58,400 nucleotides of DNA from Gp13-AA77 sp036521995 (GCA_036521995.1 DATDGR010000322.1:1-58400), one strand, 5' to 3'. Shown: positions 35,948 to 44,285, counted from the stretch's first letter. Notes: generated by a model not told the origin, from the sequence alone. Numbers and translations are program-made.

Positions 35948-37180
35948 TCAGTGCACCAGTTCGTGCTTGTAGCCGTTGGCCGTGAGAGCCGCCAGCAGCT
36001 GGTGCACTTGATCCGGGCCCCGCGTTTCGAAGGTCACATCGATCACCGTCTCGCCCAGGTTCACGCCGTAGTAGGCGCGGTCGAAGAGCAGTTCGACGAT
36101 GTTGGCGCGGTGCTTGGCGATGATGCGCGTGAGCTCATGCAGCGAGCCCGGCCGGTCCAGCAAGTGAATCCGCAAACGAACCATCCGGCCGTCCTTCACC
36201 AGACCGCGCTCGATGATGCGCGCCAGCAGCGTGACATCGATGTTTCCCCCGCCGACCAGCACGGCGGTGGGCTGGCCGTGCAGCCTTGCCTTACCCTGGA
36301 GCAGCGCAGCCAGGCCGGCGGCGCCAGCTCCCTCGGCCAGCGTCTTTTCACGCTCGAGCAGTACCAGGATGGCGCTGGCGATGTCCTCCTCTTCCACCGT
36401 GACGATCTCGTCCACGTAGTGCTTGACCAGGGGTAGTGTCAGATCTCCGGCGCGGCGGACCGCGATGCCGTCCGCGACGGTGATGGCCGGCTCGATCGTA
36501 ACGGGCCGATGCTTGGCGAGCGCCACCGACATCGAAGGCAGACGCGCAGTCTGAACACCCACCACTCGCACACCGGGCTTTCTTTCCTTGATTGCACAGG
36601 CGATTCCGCCGATCAGGCCGCCTCCGCCGATCGGCACCACCACAGCTTCGAGACCCGGCACTTGCTCCAGCAGCTCCAGCCCGATCGTTCCCTGGCCGGC
36701 GATCACGGCCGGGTCGTCGAAAGGGTGCACAAAGGTGTAGCCGCTGTCGCCGCACAGTCGCAAAGCCTCAGTGTAGGCCTCGTCATAATTGGCGCCGTGC
36801 AGGATCACCTGTCCGCCGTAATTACGGGTGGCCATCACCTTGACCAGAGGCGTAGGTTCGGGCATGACGATGTGGGATTTGATGCCGAGGCGGGAAGCGT
36901 GATAGGCGACCGCTTGGGCGTGGTTGCCGGCGCTGGCCGCGATAACACCACCACCGGCTTCGCCCGCGCCGAGCGTCGCCAACTTGTTGAGCGCGCCCCG
37001 TTCTTTGAAAGCTCCCGTCATTTGCAGATTCTCAAGCTTCAGATAGATCTGCTGGCCGGTAAGCCTCGACAGGGTCTGCGAGTACGCGCAGGGTGAAAGA
37101 TAGATCGAGCCAGCCAGCCGGCTTTGGGCCTGCTCGACGTCTGCCAGGGTAATGCAGGTTGATGCCGAAGAGACGCTCAT
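35948..37180 (-). CDS. ilvA: Threonine ammonia-lyase (threonine dehydratase) with ACT domain
   Basis: A PLP fold-type II enzyme of 410 residues that deaminates L-threonine to 2-oxobutanoate. The PLP Lys is in GAFKERGALNKL, the phosphate loop in PIGGGGLIGG, and a second glycine loop in AVLVGGGNIDV; SAGNHAQAVAYHA is also diagnostic. The last 80 residues are an ACT domain (RLRIHLLDRPGSLHEL). The size and single ACT domain match the shorter, catabolic-type enzymes rather than the long biosynthetic IlvA with two regulatory domains. The frame extends 58 codons upstream, but ATG at 37180 (MSVSSASTCITLADV) gives the usual length. It is divergent from an amino-acid permease, which fits uptake and breakdown of threonine or serine. 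Confidence 0.93.
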   Translation of the reverse strand: MSVSSASTCITLADVEQAQSRLAGSIYLSPCAYSQTLSRLTGQQIYLKLENLQMTGAFKERGALNKLATLGAGEAGGGVIAASAGNHAQAVAYHASRLGIKSHIVMPEPTPLVKVMATRNYGGQVILHGANYDEAYTEALRLCGDSGYTFVHPFDDPAVIAGQGTIGLELLEQVPGLEAVVVPIGGGGLIGGIACAIKERKPGVRVVGVQTARLPSMSVALAKHRPVTIEPAITVADGIAVRRAGDLTLPLVKHYVDEIVTVEEEDIASAILVLLEREKTLAEGAGAAGLAALLQGKARLHGQPTAVLVGGGNIDVTLLARIIERGLVKDGRMVRLRIHLLDRPGSLHELTRIIAKHRANIVELLFDRAYYGVNLGETVIDVTFETRGPDQVHQLLAALTANGYKHELVH

Positions 37181-37355
37181 GGTCGTTCCCGCCAAACAGA
37201 CGATCATACCGGATTTCGCGTTCGTAGAAATGCTCTCTCCCAGACCCGAGTCCGCGAAGGTCTGCCCGGGCCGCGCCCTCATTAATCTCCGCCGTTGTGG
37301 GGTGCGGGCAATCGGTCTAGAATCAGTCTCCGGTTTCGATTGACCTGGCCGCAAT

Positions 37356-38726
37356 ATGTTTGTTCACTCAGACCCTCCCGCCACGGAGACTCGAACCTCG
37401 GCGTCCGAAGCCCGGCCCCCGATCTCGCTTCCCCGGGCCGTGGGATACCTCGGCTCGACGGCGATCGTGATCGGCACGATCATCGGCTCCGGCATTTTTC
37501 TGGTTCCCCATAACGTGGCGCGCCAGGTAGGGAGCACGTACAGCCTTTTTCTGGTCTGGATTGTGGGCGGGGCCTTGTCTCTGGCGGGTGCGTTGTCGCT
37601 GGCGGAGTTGGGCGCAGCCATTCCAGAGGCGGGCGGAGTCTACGTTTACCTGCGCGAAGCTTACGGAAAGCTCTTCGCCTTCCTCTACGGATGGGGAATG
37701 CTGCTGGTGATCCACTCCGGATCCGTGGCCACGCTCGCCGTGGCCTTCGGCATCTACAGCTCTTCTTTCGTCCCCCTCACGCCGATCGAACAGAAGCTGG
37801 CGGCCGCGGGCGTCATCACGGTGGTCACGCTGGTGAACGTCCTCGGCGTTCGCGGCGGCGCGGCGGTACAGATCTTCTTCACCCTCGCCAAGCTGGCGGG
37901 CCTCGCTATTATCGTGGGCTTTGCCCTTTTCGCGCGCGGGGTGGTGCCGGCCGCTTCGCCTGCGCCTCTGCCCACGCCCCATACCACGCTCAGCTCGTTC
38001 GGAGTGGCGCTTATCGGAGTGCTTTGGGCCTATGAAGGCTGGCACATGCTCTCCTATACGGCCGGCGAGATCAAGAACCCTTCGCGCGTCCTGCCCCGCA
38101 GTTACCTGCTGGGGACGCTCACGGTGGTGGCCGCCTATCTGGCGGCGAACGCAGCCTATCTTCACGTGCTGCCGCTTCCGGCGTTGGCGCAGTATCAGAA
38201 AGTGGCGGCGGAGGCCATGCGACGCCTCGCGGGGCCGGGCGGCGCGGCTTTTGTTTCGGCGCTGATTCTCTGTTCGATCTTTGGGGCGCTGAATGGCACC
38301 ATTCTGACCGGGCCCCGAGCTTATTTCGCAATGTCGCGGGACCGTGTTTTCTTCGATTTCGCCGGCCGTATCCATCCCCGGTTCATGACTCCGGCGCTGG
38401 CCATCCTGCTCCAGGGAGCCTGGTCCATCGCGCTCGCGCTGAGCGGCTCTTACGAGCAGCTCTATACTTACGTCATCTTCACCGGTTGGCTCTTTTACGC
38501 CGCCGCCACAGCGGCCGTGGTGGTCCTGCGTCTCCGCCGGCCAGGGCTCGATCGGCCTTACAAAGTCTGGGGATATCCGCTGGTGCCTGTAGCTTTCGCA
38601 CTCGCGGCCCTCGCCATCGTCAGCAACACACTGGCCACCAGGCCACGTGAATCCGCCGTCGGCCTGGCTTTCGTGCTCACCGGAATCCCGATATTCTGGC
38701 TCTGGAGGAAGCCCCGTAAAGACTGA
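37356..38726 (+). CDS. APC-superfamily amino-acid permease (LAT/SteT-like)
   Basis: A 456-residue inner-membrane transporter with about 12 helices. After a polar N-terminus comes helix one with the substrate-binding glycine motif (IVIGTIIGSGIFLVP), helix two (GGALSLAGALSLAELGA followed by IPEAGGVYVYLREAYG), a helix six motif (ALIGVLWAYEGWHMLSYTAG then EIKNPSRVLPRS), and LNGTILTGPRAYFAMSRD in the second half. These point to the L-type/SteT-like branch, which exchange or import neutral amino acids; the exact substrate is not decided by sequence. Its divergent neighbour is threonine ammonia-lyase, suggesting threonine/serine. A GNAT gene follows after 92 bases. Confidence 0.92.
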   Translation: MFVHSDPPATETRTSASEARPPISLPRAVGYLGSTAIVIGTIIGSGIFLVPHNVARQVGSTYSLFLVWIVGGALSLAGALSLAELGAAIPEAGGVYVYLREAYGKLFAFLYGWGMLLVIHSGSVATLAVAFGIYSSSFVPLTPIEQKLAAAGVITVVTLVNVLGVRGGAAVQIFFTLAKLAGLAIIVGFALFARGVVPAASPAPLPTPHTTLSSFGVALIGVLWAYEGWHMLSYTAGEIKNPSRVLPRSYLLGTLTVVAAYLAANAAYLHVLPLPALAQYQKVAAEAMRRLAGPGGAAFVSALILCSIFGALNGTILTGPRAYFAMSRDRVFFDFAGRIHPRFMTPALAILLQGAWSIALALSGSYEQLYTYVIFTGWLFYAAATAAVVVLRLRRPGLDRPYKVWGYPLVPVAFALAALAIVSNTLATRPRESAVGLAFVLTGIPIFWLWRKPRKD

Positions 38727-38817
38727 AGATCGCGGATTGCGGATTCGCGATCGAGAGGGACCGGCGTTGTCACGCATTTCAGGTCCGGTGGGCATCACCA
38801 ACCGTCAATTCGTCACC

Positions 38818-39645
38818 ATGCCTAAGATCTTGGTCAGCATTCGTCCACTCCGGCGTTACGAAGACTTTCGCCAGTGCGAGCGCATTCAGACGAATGTCTG
38901 GGGCGCTGTCAGCGCTTCGGCTGAACTGCTCTTCGTCACCCAGAAAAACTTGGGAATGGTCCTGGGGACGTTTGCCGGAAGGCGGCTGGTCGGCTTTCTC
39001 TTTGCTTTCCTCGGGCGCCGCCACGGACGGCTGATCCACTGGTCGCACATGATGGCGGTGGAGCGCGCCTATCGCGATCGTGGCCTCGGCTTGAAGATGA
39101 AGCTGGCCCACCGCCACCATGCCCTGGAACAGGGTATTCAATCCATCGCCTGGAGCTTTGATCCCTTGCAGAGCCGCAACGCGGCGCTGAACCTGGCCCG
39201 TCTCGGCGCCGAGGTCGACGAGTACATTCCCAACTGCTACGGCCGCTTTCCGAGCGCCATCGAAAAAGGTCTCCCCAGCGACCGCTTCGTGATGAATTGG
39301 CGGATCGCGAGCCGGCGCGTGCAAAGGAAACTGGCGGGAGAGAGGCCGCCTCTCGATCAAGCCATCCTGACGCCGGTCAATCGCACTGTGCCCGATTCTC
39401 GAGGCTTGCCGGTGAATCAGCCCTTGCGTCTCGCGCTCCTTGATTCGCGCCTGCTGGTTGAAATCCCGACGAACACCGATCGGATGCGCTTGTTGGACAT
39501 TAAGCTTGCGTTGCGCTGGCGCCTGGAAACGCGACGGATCTTCCAGAGTTACCTGACCGCGGGTTATCGCGTGGAGGATTTCCTGCCTCCAACGGCTGCC
39601 AGTGATAACCGGGCGTTCTATGTTCTCGCCCGAGCCCGGGCGTGA
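38818..39645 (+). CDS. GNAT-fold acetyltransferase-like protein (COG3375 type)
   Basis: The 275-residue protein starts at MPKILVSIRPLRRYED. A GNAT-like first half contains GRLIHWSHMMAVERAYRDRG followed by LGLKMKLAHRHHALEQG, the acetyl-CoA loop region, and the family phrase WSFDPLQSRNAALNLARLGA. The second half (YGRFPSAIEKGLPSDRF onward, WRIASRRV, SYLTAGYRVEDF) is specific to this family, which has no agreed substrate. The 90 bases before the start contain simple repeats (gcggattgcggattcgcgatc) and no good ribosome-binding site, so the start is set by homology to GNAT N-termini. It may be cotranscribed with the permease. Confidence 0.85.
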   Translation: MPKILVSIRPLRRYEDFRQCERIQTNVWGAVSASAELLFVTQKNLGMVLGTFAGRRLVGFLFAFLGRRHGRLIHWSHMMAVERAYRDRGLGLKMKLAHRHHALEQGIQSIAWSFDPLQSRNAALNLARLGAEVDEYIPNCYGRFPSAIEKGLPSDRFVMNWRIASRRVQRKLAGERPPLDQAILTPVNRTVPDSRGLPVNQPLRLALLDSRLLVEIPTNTDRMRLLDIKLALRWRLETRRIFQSYLTAGYRVEDFLPPTAASDNRAFYVLARARA

Positions 39646-39769
39646 GGACGGGCGTTATTTCCTGGCCCACATGATTCGCCTCGTCCGAACCTCTAGCGGA
39701 AACCCCAGGCAATCGGCGTCACTCCCGAGATCTTGAGAGCCGGCCCGCGTCAGTTGTGTGTCTTTCTGA

Positions 39770-39872
39770 TTGATTTCTCGGGGGTTGCGCTGTTTGGCCG
39801 ATCTCGGGTTCGTTTTGGGTTCGTTTCGGGTTCGTTTTTCGATTTTTTAGATGGGGGGGAGGGGGGGCCCAC
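39770..39872. repeat. Dispersed repeat: gggttcgtttt units plus G-rich tract, second locus
   Basis: Three gggttcgtttt-like units lie in a row (about 39804-39838: ctcgggttcgttttgggttc and onwards), then ttcgattttttagat and a G-rich tract (ggggggaggggggg). This matches the end of the repeat near 18.2 kb in both motif and order. The region between 39646 and 40697 holds no gene I can support. Confidence 0.6.
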
Positions 39873-40224
39873 CCGGAGCGCTCGAACAAGTTGATTCCCC
39901 CCTGTTGCCCGAAGGGCAATGTCGTGACTGACCGTAGGTGAAACCTACGGACAAGGTAAAGCCCGATGGATGATCCCGGCCCTCGAGGAGCAGTACAATT
40001 ACTATCGGCATTGCCCGGCGACGTCATCACGACTCCTGCCGCTTATCCGGCGATCCCGGCCGGACAGGATGATGATGAGGCGCGGGAGCCGGCTACTCAA
40101 GTCAAGTGTGGGTCAATCGTGGGTCAATTCTTGGTCTTCGTGCAGTTGGGTAGGGTGGTAGCCTCGACGAGCGTATTCTAGCGTCGTGGGCTGTTGCGTC
40201 CTGTATGGTGAGCAGGGGCCCACG

Positions 40225-40500
40225 GCGCCTCGATCGCATACATCACACGACGATGTATGCGCCACCCTGTGCGATCGTATTTTCTCGCCGTGGCTACCGC
40301 CGCTCTCGGGGAATGGCACGGCGACAAGGCGTCACCGTGTGTGCTAAGCTGGGTAGCGCCTACGTTGCGCGCTTTTCGCAATGTAGGCGGCCCTGATGAA
40401 GGAGACCGCCCGGCGGACAGCTTGGCGGACAGGGCGCATAGATGAGAAGGTCAAGATTTGAGAGAGAGCCGCGGACCTACACGACAGATCCGCGCGAAGG
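40225..40500. repeat. REP-like hairpin cluster
   Basis: Three hairpins follow each other: gcatacatc/gatgtatgc at 40236-40260 (perfect nine-base arms, then gccaccc), gcctacgttgcg/cgcaatgtaggc at 40358-40388, and gcggacct/agatccgc at about 40471-40494. The arms and flanking gccaccc match the elements at 18.6, 21.0 and 41.9 kb, so this is a more diverged, multi-hairpin member of the same family. Confidence 0.6.
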
Positions 40501-40672
40501 TTGACTGAGCGCCGCCCTGCGCCGCAATCTGAAGGCCAGCGCTGCCAGCCCCAGCAGTCCTAGCATGGACAGAAGAGTTCGGCTGAAGCCTGCGCGAAGC
40601 ATCTGAAGGACGCACAATCGAAGACAAGTAATCCTTGCCGGCAAGCTCCCTGCTTTGTTTCTTGAACCCATT

Positions 40673-40690
40673 TAGATGTATATGCATCTA
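40673..40690. promoter_or_regulatory. Palindromic operator upstream of marR
   Basis: The 18-base site tagatgtatatgcatcta matches its own reverse complement except at one symmetrical pair near the centre. It lies 29-46 bases before the chosen marR start and even closer to an alternative GTG start, where MarR-family regulators usually bind to repress their own operon. The binding itself is inferred. Confidence 0.6.
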
Positions 40691-40718
40691 TATCTTCGTG
40701 ACTGACCTTATTGCCCGA

Positions 40719-41138
40719 ATGCCCGGCTTGCCTTGCCTGTGCGGCAGTTTTCGACGCGCCTCGCGGGCTTTGACCCAGCATTATGACGAAGCGCTGCGGC
40801 CAACTGGGTTGCGCGCCACGCAGTTTACGATCCTGCAGGCACTTTCGCTTGCCGGAGAAGTATCTCAGGGCGAACTGGGCGACATGCTGGCGATGGACAG
40901 CACCACCCTCACCCGGACCCTGGAGATCATGGGGCGGCACGGCTGGATCGTGAAGCGGCCCGGCAAGGACCGGCGAGAACGGCGGCTGCGCCTGGCCAGG
41001 GCCGGCGAGGCTCAACTCAAGCGCGCCCTTCCGCGCTGGGAGGAATTGCAAGGGCGGCTGCGCCGCCAATTCGGCGACGAGCGCTGGGATCGCCTTCTGA
41101 AGCTGACGAACGAAGTCACAAATGCAACCACAAAGTGA
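40719..41138 (+). CDS. MarR-family transcriptional regulator
   Basis: A winged-helix regulator of about 139 residues. The core is RRASRALTQHYDEALRPTGL, LRATQFTILQALSLAGEVSQ, the recognition helix GDMLAMDSTTLTRTLEIM and the wing KRPGKDRRERRLRLA. Two cysteines near the N-terminus (LPCLCGSF) could sense oxidants or metals, as in some MarR proteins; that is a possibility only. An in-frame GTG at 40698 is an alternative start; neither has a clear ribosome-binding site. An 18-base palindrome lies just upstream and a membrane-protein gene follows after 28 bases, the usual layout of a self-repressing MarR operon. Confidence 0.9.
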   Translation: MPGLPCLCGSFRRASRALTQHYDEALRPTGLRATQFTILQALSLAGEVSQGELGDMLAMDSTTLTRTLEIMGRHGWIVKRPGKDRRERRLRLARAGEAQLKRALPRWEELQGRLRRQFGDERWDRLLKLTNEVTNATTK

Positions 41139-41166
41139 TGAATATCGAGAAAAGGAGGAAGGTGTT

Positions 41167-41799
41167 ATGACAAATGCACACTACAAAAAGCTAACGGCTG
41201 GGGTGATTGGCGCCTGGTTCATCTTTTCTTTGTCGGCCTCGGCCCTGCATGTGTTTAAGAACGACTCGGCCCGCCCACCGCTGGCGCTTGGACTGGCAGT
41301 TCTGGTCCCGATCGTGCTGTTCGCAGTCTGGTGGGCAACCTCGGCGGAGTTTCGACAGTTCGCGCTTTCTCTGAACCCGCGCACTCTAACCATGGTGCAG
41401 GCTTGGAGAATCCTCGGGTTCGTGTTTCTTGTTTTGCAGACTTATGGCATCTTGCCGGGAGTCTCTGCACTGCCCGCTGGCTGGGGCGACATCGCTATCG
41501 GAGTGACCGCAATTCCGGTCGCCATGAAACTTGCCAGCCCTGATCACCGGAGAGGCTTCATCCTCTGGCAGGTGCTCGGAATTTCAGACTTGGTGACGGC
41601 AGTGACTCTGGGAACGACGGCGGGACTGATCAATCCGATGGGCATCCCGACCACTCCCATGACCGTGCTTCCGATGAGCCTGATTCCAACCTTCGGAGTG
41701 CCGTTGTTCGCCATCCTGCACATCATCTGCATTGCTCAGGCCAGGCGGTGGCCGGCGCGAAGTTACTCGCGGATTGGGTTAGCCCCTTCGCGGGCATGA
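41167..41799 (+). CDS. Multi-helix membrane protein in the marR operon
   Basis: The 210-residue protein starts at an ATG with AAGGAGGAAGG upstream. It has about six hydrophobic helices, including LTAGVIGAWFIFSLSASALHV, ALGLAVLVPIVLFAVWWATS, ILGFVFLVLQTYGILPG, a GWGDIAIGVTAIPVA segment and LPMSLIPTFGVPLFAILHII. No named transporter family is recognised; the pattern resembles small uncharacterised membrane proteins that often accompany MarR regulators. It is likely cotranscribed with and repressed through the upstream regulator. The last 20 residues (RRWPARSYSRIGLAPSRA) are less typical and the gene runs to about 70 bases before a REP-like element. Confidence 0.75.
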   Translation: MTNAHYKKLTAGVIGAWFIFSLSASALHVFKNDSARPPLALGLAVLVPIVLFAVWWATSAEFRQFALSLNPRTLTMVQAWRILGFVFLVLQTYGILPGVSALPAGWGDIAIGVTAIPVAMKLASPDHRRGFILWQVLGISDLVTAVTLGTTAGLINPMGIPTTPMTVLPMSLIPTFGVPLFAILHIICIAQARRWPARSYSRIGLAPSRA

Positions 41800-41867
41800 A
41801 GCGGAAGAGCCGGGCAGCCACAGTTTCTACTGACCTGACGAACGAGCCCCGCGGCGCGAACAGCTTG

Positions 41868-41968
41868 GTGGAAAAGGGCGCATACATGCAAACCGCGCAC
41901 GTATGCGCCACCCCTGCGAAAAGCCGCGGACCCGAAGGCGGGGTCCGCGCTACCCCGCCAATCTGACT
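41868..41968. repeat. REP-like two-hairpin element, diverged copy
   Basis: Two hairpins: ggcgcatac...gtatgcgcc (41878-41909) and gcggaccc...gggtccgc (41926-41948), linked by acccctgcgaaaagcc. The arms correspond to the two hairpins of the elements at 18.6 and 21.0 kb but in the opposite order, as expected for the reverse orientation. Confidence 0.65.
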
Positions 41969-42000
41969 AAACTGACATTCATCTGCTAAACTGACGGCGA

Positions 42001-42831
42001 GTGGTTACCCTATCTAAACGTCAGAGCCCGGCATACCGTGCCTTAGGCCCGTCCATCTTGCACCTGCTGGCCGCCGGCTTGATCCTGGCTCTCCTCGCGC
42101 CGGCTTTGACGCGGGCCGAAAAGGTCCAAGACCTCAAGCCCGAGGGCTACGTCAACGACTTTGCCGGCGTGCTTTCGCCGGACGCTCGAACGAAGCTCAC
42201 GGCCCTGTGCGGCGAAGTTGACCAGAAAGCGCACGCCCAGATCGCCGTGGTCACTATCCACACCCTGGAGGGCGACACCCCGGAGGACTTCGCCAATCGT
42301 CTCTTCAAGCAGTGGGGCATCGGACCCAAGAGCGGCGACCGCGGCATCCTTATTCTTCTGGCGGTCAACGACCGCAAATACTGGGTGGAAGTCGGCTACG
42401 GTCTCGAACCCATTCTGCCGGACGGCAAGGTGGGAGGCTTCGGACGCGAGATCGTTCCGGCGCTGAAGCAGAGCGATTACAGCGGGGCCCTGCTGCTACT
42501 CACGTCCTCCATCGCCGGCGTCATCGCCCAGGCGAGCGGCGTAACACTCAGCGAGAGTCCGCCCCCGTCTCGCGCCGCGAGGCCGCAGGGCGCCTTCAAC
42601 CCCGGCTTCCTGGTTCTGATCCTGCTCGCCTTCGGGATCTTCGGCGCCCTGCGCCGGTTTGCGCGGCCGGGCTTCGGCGCTGGCCGGCGCTCCGGCTGGT
42701 GGATGGGCGGCGGTCCCTGGATCGGTGGCGGATTCGGCGGTGGCGGTGGCTTTGGAGGTAGCGGCGGTGGTGGATTCGGCGGCTTCGGTGGCGGCGCGTC
42801 CGGCGGCGGCGGCGCGGGCGGAAGCTGGTAA
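42001..42831 (+). CDS. TPM-domain protein (YgcG family) with Gly-rich tail
   Basis: The 276-residue protein starts at GTG 42001 and has a signal segment (ILHLLAAGLILALLAPAL, then TRAEK). The TPM domain follows (about 45-170: GYVNDFAGVLSPDARTKL, IAVVTIHTLEGDTPEDFANR, WGIGPKSGDRGILILLAVND, EVGYGLEPILPDG). A transmembrane helix (GFLVLILLAFGIFGAL) leads to a long Gly-rich tail ending GGAGGSW, typical of the family and facing the cytoplasm or exposed side. TPM proteins are often encoded with LemA, as here two genes downstream. The function is not settled; a role in membrane-protein quality control or assembly has been proposed for relatives. Confidence 0.9.
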   Translation: MVTLSKRQSPAYRALGPSILHLLAAGLILALLAPALTRAEKVQDLKPEGYVNDFAGVLSPDARTKLTALCGEVDQKAHAQIAVVTIHTLEGDTPEDFANRLFKQWGIGPKSGDRGILILLAVNDRKYWVEVGYGLEPILPDGKVGGFGREIVPALKQSDYSGALLLLTSSIAGVIAQASGVTLSESPPPSRAARPQGAFNPGFLVLILLAFGIFGALRRFARPGFGAGRRSGWWMGGGPWIGGGFGGGGGFGGSGGGGFGGFGGGASGGGGAGGSW

Positions 42832-42905
42832 ACGCGTTCCTGATTTCGATTTTTGACGGCCGGTCCGGAATCAAATCTCAGGCCCAAGGACCCCGAGGAC
42901 AGAGA

Positions 42906-43643
42906 ATGGATGCCAAAATCGAACAATTCGTGAAGGACCTCGCCCAGGCCGCCGGACCGAACCTGCTCTCCGTGATCCTTTACGGCTCGGCCGCGAGCGG
43001 CGAGTTTCACGCCCGGCATTCGGACGTGAACCTGCTGTGCCTTTTCGAGCGCCTCGACGCCGAGGCCCTGGCCCGCATCAACCCCGTCACACGGCGCTGG
43101 GCGCTCAAAGGCCATGCGCCGCCGCTGGTCTTTGCCGCTTCGCAACTGGCCCGGGCCGCCGACGTCTTTGCCATCGAACTGGTTGACATCAAGGCCAGCC
43201 ACCAGGTGCTCCATGGCGCGGACCTCGTAGCCCCTATCAACGTGCCCATGACGCTTCATCATCTTGAGGTGGAGCGTGAGCTGCGGCAGAACCTGGTGCG
43301 CTTGCGCGAGAGTTATCTCGCCTCGGATGGCAGCCGGAAAGCCGTCCTGGGACTGATGACCGCGTCCGTCTCGAGTTTTGCTGCGCTGCTTCGCCACGCC
43401 GTCATTGCTCTCGAGGCTGGCGGCGAGACCCCGCCGCCGGTGCGCAAGCGGGAAAGCATCGATTGCGCCGCCGCCTTGCTCGGCTTCGAGGCTCGGCCGT
43501 TCCACACCCTGCTTGACCTGCGCGAGGGCAAGACGCCGCCGCGCGAGGTCGACGCCGGCGCGCTGTTCCGCAACTATCTCGCGGCCATCAGTGAGGTAGT
43601 GAGCGAGGTGGATCGCCGCCTGGAGGAACGCTCCAAAAGATGA
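42906..43643 (+). CDS. Nucleotidyltransferase-fold protein
   Basis: A 245-residue cytoplasmic protein. The nucleotidyltransferase signature is LYGSAASGEFHARHSDVNLL near residues 25-45, where the GS loop and the first catalytic Asp (HSDVN) are kept. The usual second Asp position is LLCLF, so a D-x-D pair is not evident and catalysis is uncertain. A helical C-terminal half (HHLEVERELRQNLVRLRESY, LRHAVIALEAGG) resembles HEPN-like bundles often joined to such domains. GAGG precedes the ATG. It lies between the TPM and LemA genes on the same strand with gaps of 74 and 57 bases, so all three are probably one operon. Confidence 0.8.
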   Translation: MDAKIEQFVKDLAQAAGPNLLSVILYGSAASGEFHARHSDVNLLCLFERLDAEALARINPVTRRWALKGHAPPLVFAASQLARAADVFAIELVDIKASHQVLHGADLVAPINVPMTLHHLEVERELRQNLVRLRESYLASDGSRKAVLGLMTASVSSFAALLRHAVIALEAGGETPPPVRKRESIDCAAALLGFEARPFHTLLDLREGKTPPREVDAGALFRNYLAAISEVVSEVDRRLEERSKR

Positions 43644-43700
43644 AGCGTTCGCGGGCACCGGCCCGAAGTGGTTGAATTCGATTCTTGCGGAGGAAATTCC

Positions 43701-44285
43701 ATGAAGAAGCTGCTGATCGTCCTGGTTGTCCTTGTGGTGCTGGCGCTGATCGTCGGAAACATGTACGTCAACGCCCGCAACGAAATGGTGCGCAAGAACG
43801 AAGCTATCAACGCTGCCTGGTCCCAGGTGGACGTGGTCCTGCAACGCCGCGCCGATCTCATCCCAAACCTGGTCGAAACCGTGAAAGGCTACGCCGCGCA
43901 GGAAGTGACGGTATTTTCCGATATCGCCAACGCCCGCGCCGCCCTGCTTTCGGCTCACACCCCGGCCGACCGCATTGCCGCCAACGGCCAGCTTGACGGG
44001 GCGCTGGGCCGTTTGCTGGCCGTGGTCGAGAACTACCCGCAACTCAAGTCCAACGAGAATTTTCTGCGCCTGCAGGACGAGCTGGCCGGCACGGAGAACC
44101 GCATCGCCGTCGAGCGCCGGCGCTACAACGAAGCTCTGCAGGACTACAACACTTACATCGGCCTGTTTCCCAACAGTCTGTTTGCCGGCTGGGCAGGCTT
44201 CCACCGCAACGACAATTACTTCAAGGCCTCCCCGCAGGCGCAACAAGTGCCCAAGGTCGAGTTTCCGGCGCCAAAGAGTCAGTGA
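43701..44285 (+). CDS. lemA: LemA-family protein
   Basis: A 194-residue membrane-anchored protein. The ATG at 43701 has GGAGGAAATTCC directly upstream and starts a single N-terminal helix (MKKLLIVLVVLVVLALIVG). The rest is the LemA helical bundle: NEMVRKNEAINAAWSQVDVV, LQRRADLIPNLVETVKGYA, VVENYPQLKSNENFLRLQDE and the ENRIAVERRRYNEALQDYN helix, with the typical end YIGLFPNSLFAG. LemA proteins sit in the membrane with the bundle outside the cytoplasm in several studied species; their task is unclear, but they are often encoded with TPM proteins, as here. Confidence 0.94.
   Translation: MKKLLIVLVVLVVLALIVGNMYVNARNEMVRKNEAINAAWSQVDVVLQRRADLIPNLVETVKGYAAQEVTVFSDIANARAALLSAHTPADRIAANGQLDGALGRLLAVVENYPQLKSNENFLRLQDELAGTENRIAVERRRYNEALQDYNTYIGLFPNSLFAGWAGFHRNDNYFKASPQAQQVPKVEFPAPKSQ

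Noticed and set aside
37368..38801. 477-codon minus-strand frame opposite the permease gene
   Set aside because: Composition (very rich in Arg, Glu, Gln, Gly) is typical of an antisense shadow of a GC-rich membrane-protein gene.
40477..40671. Minus-strand frame with SMLGLLGLAALAFRLRRRAAL, similar to a PEP-CTERM tail
   Set aside because: The PEP motif is missing, the upstream part is not protein-like, and the frame overlaps the marR promoter. It could be a remnant, but support is too thin.
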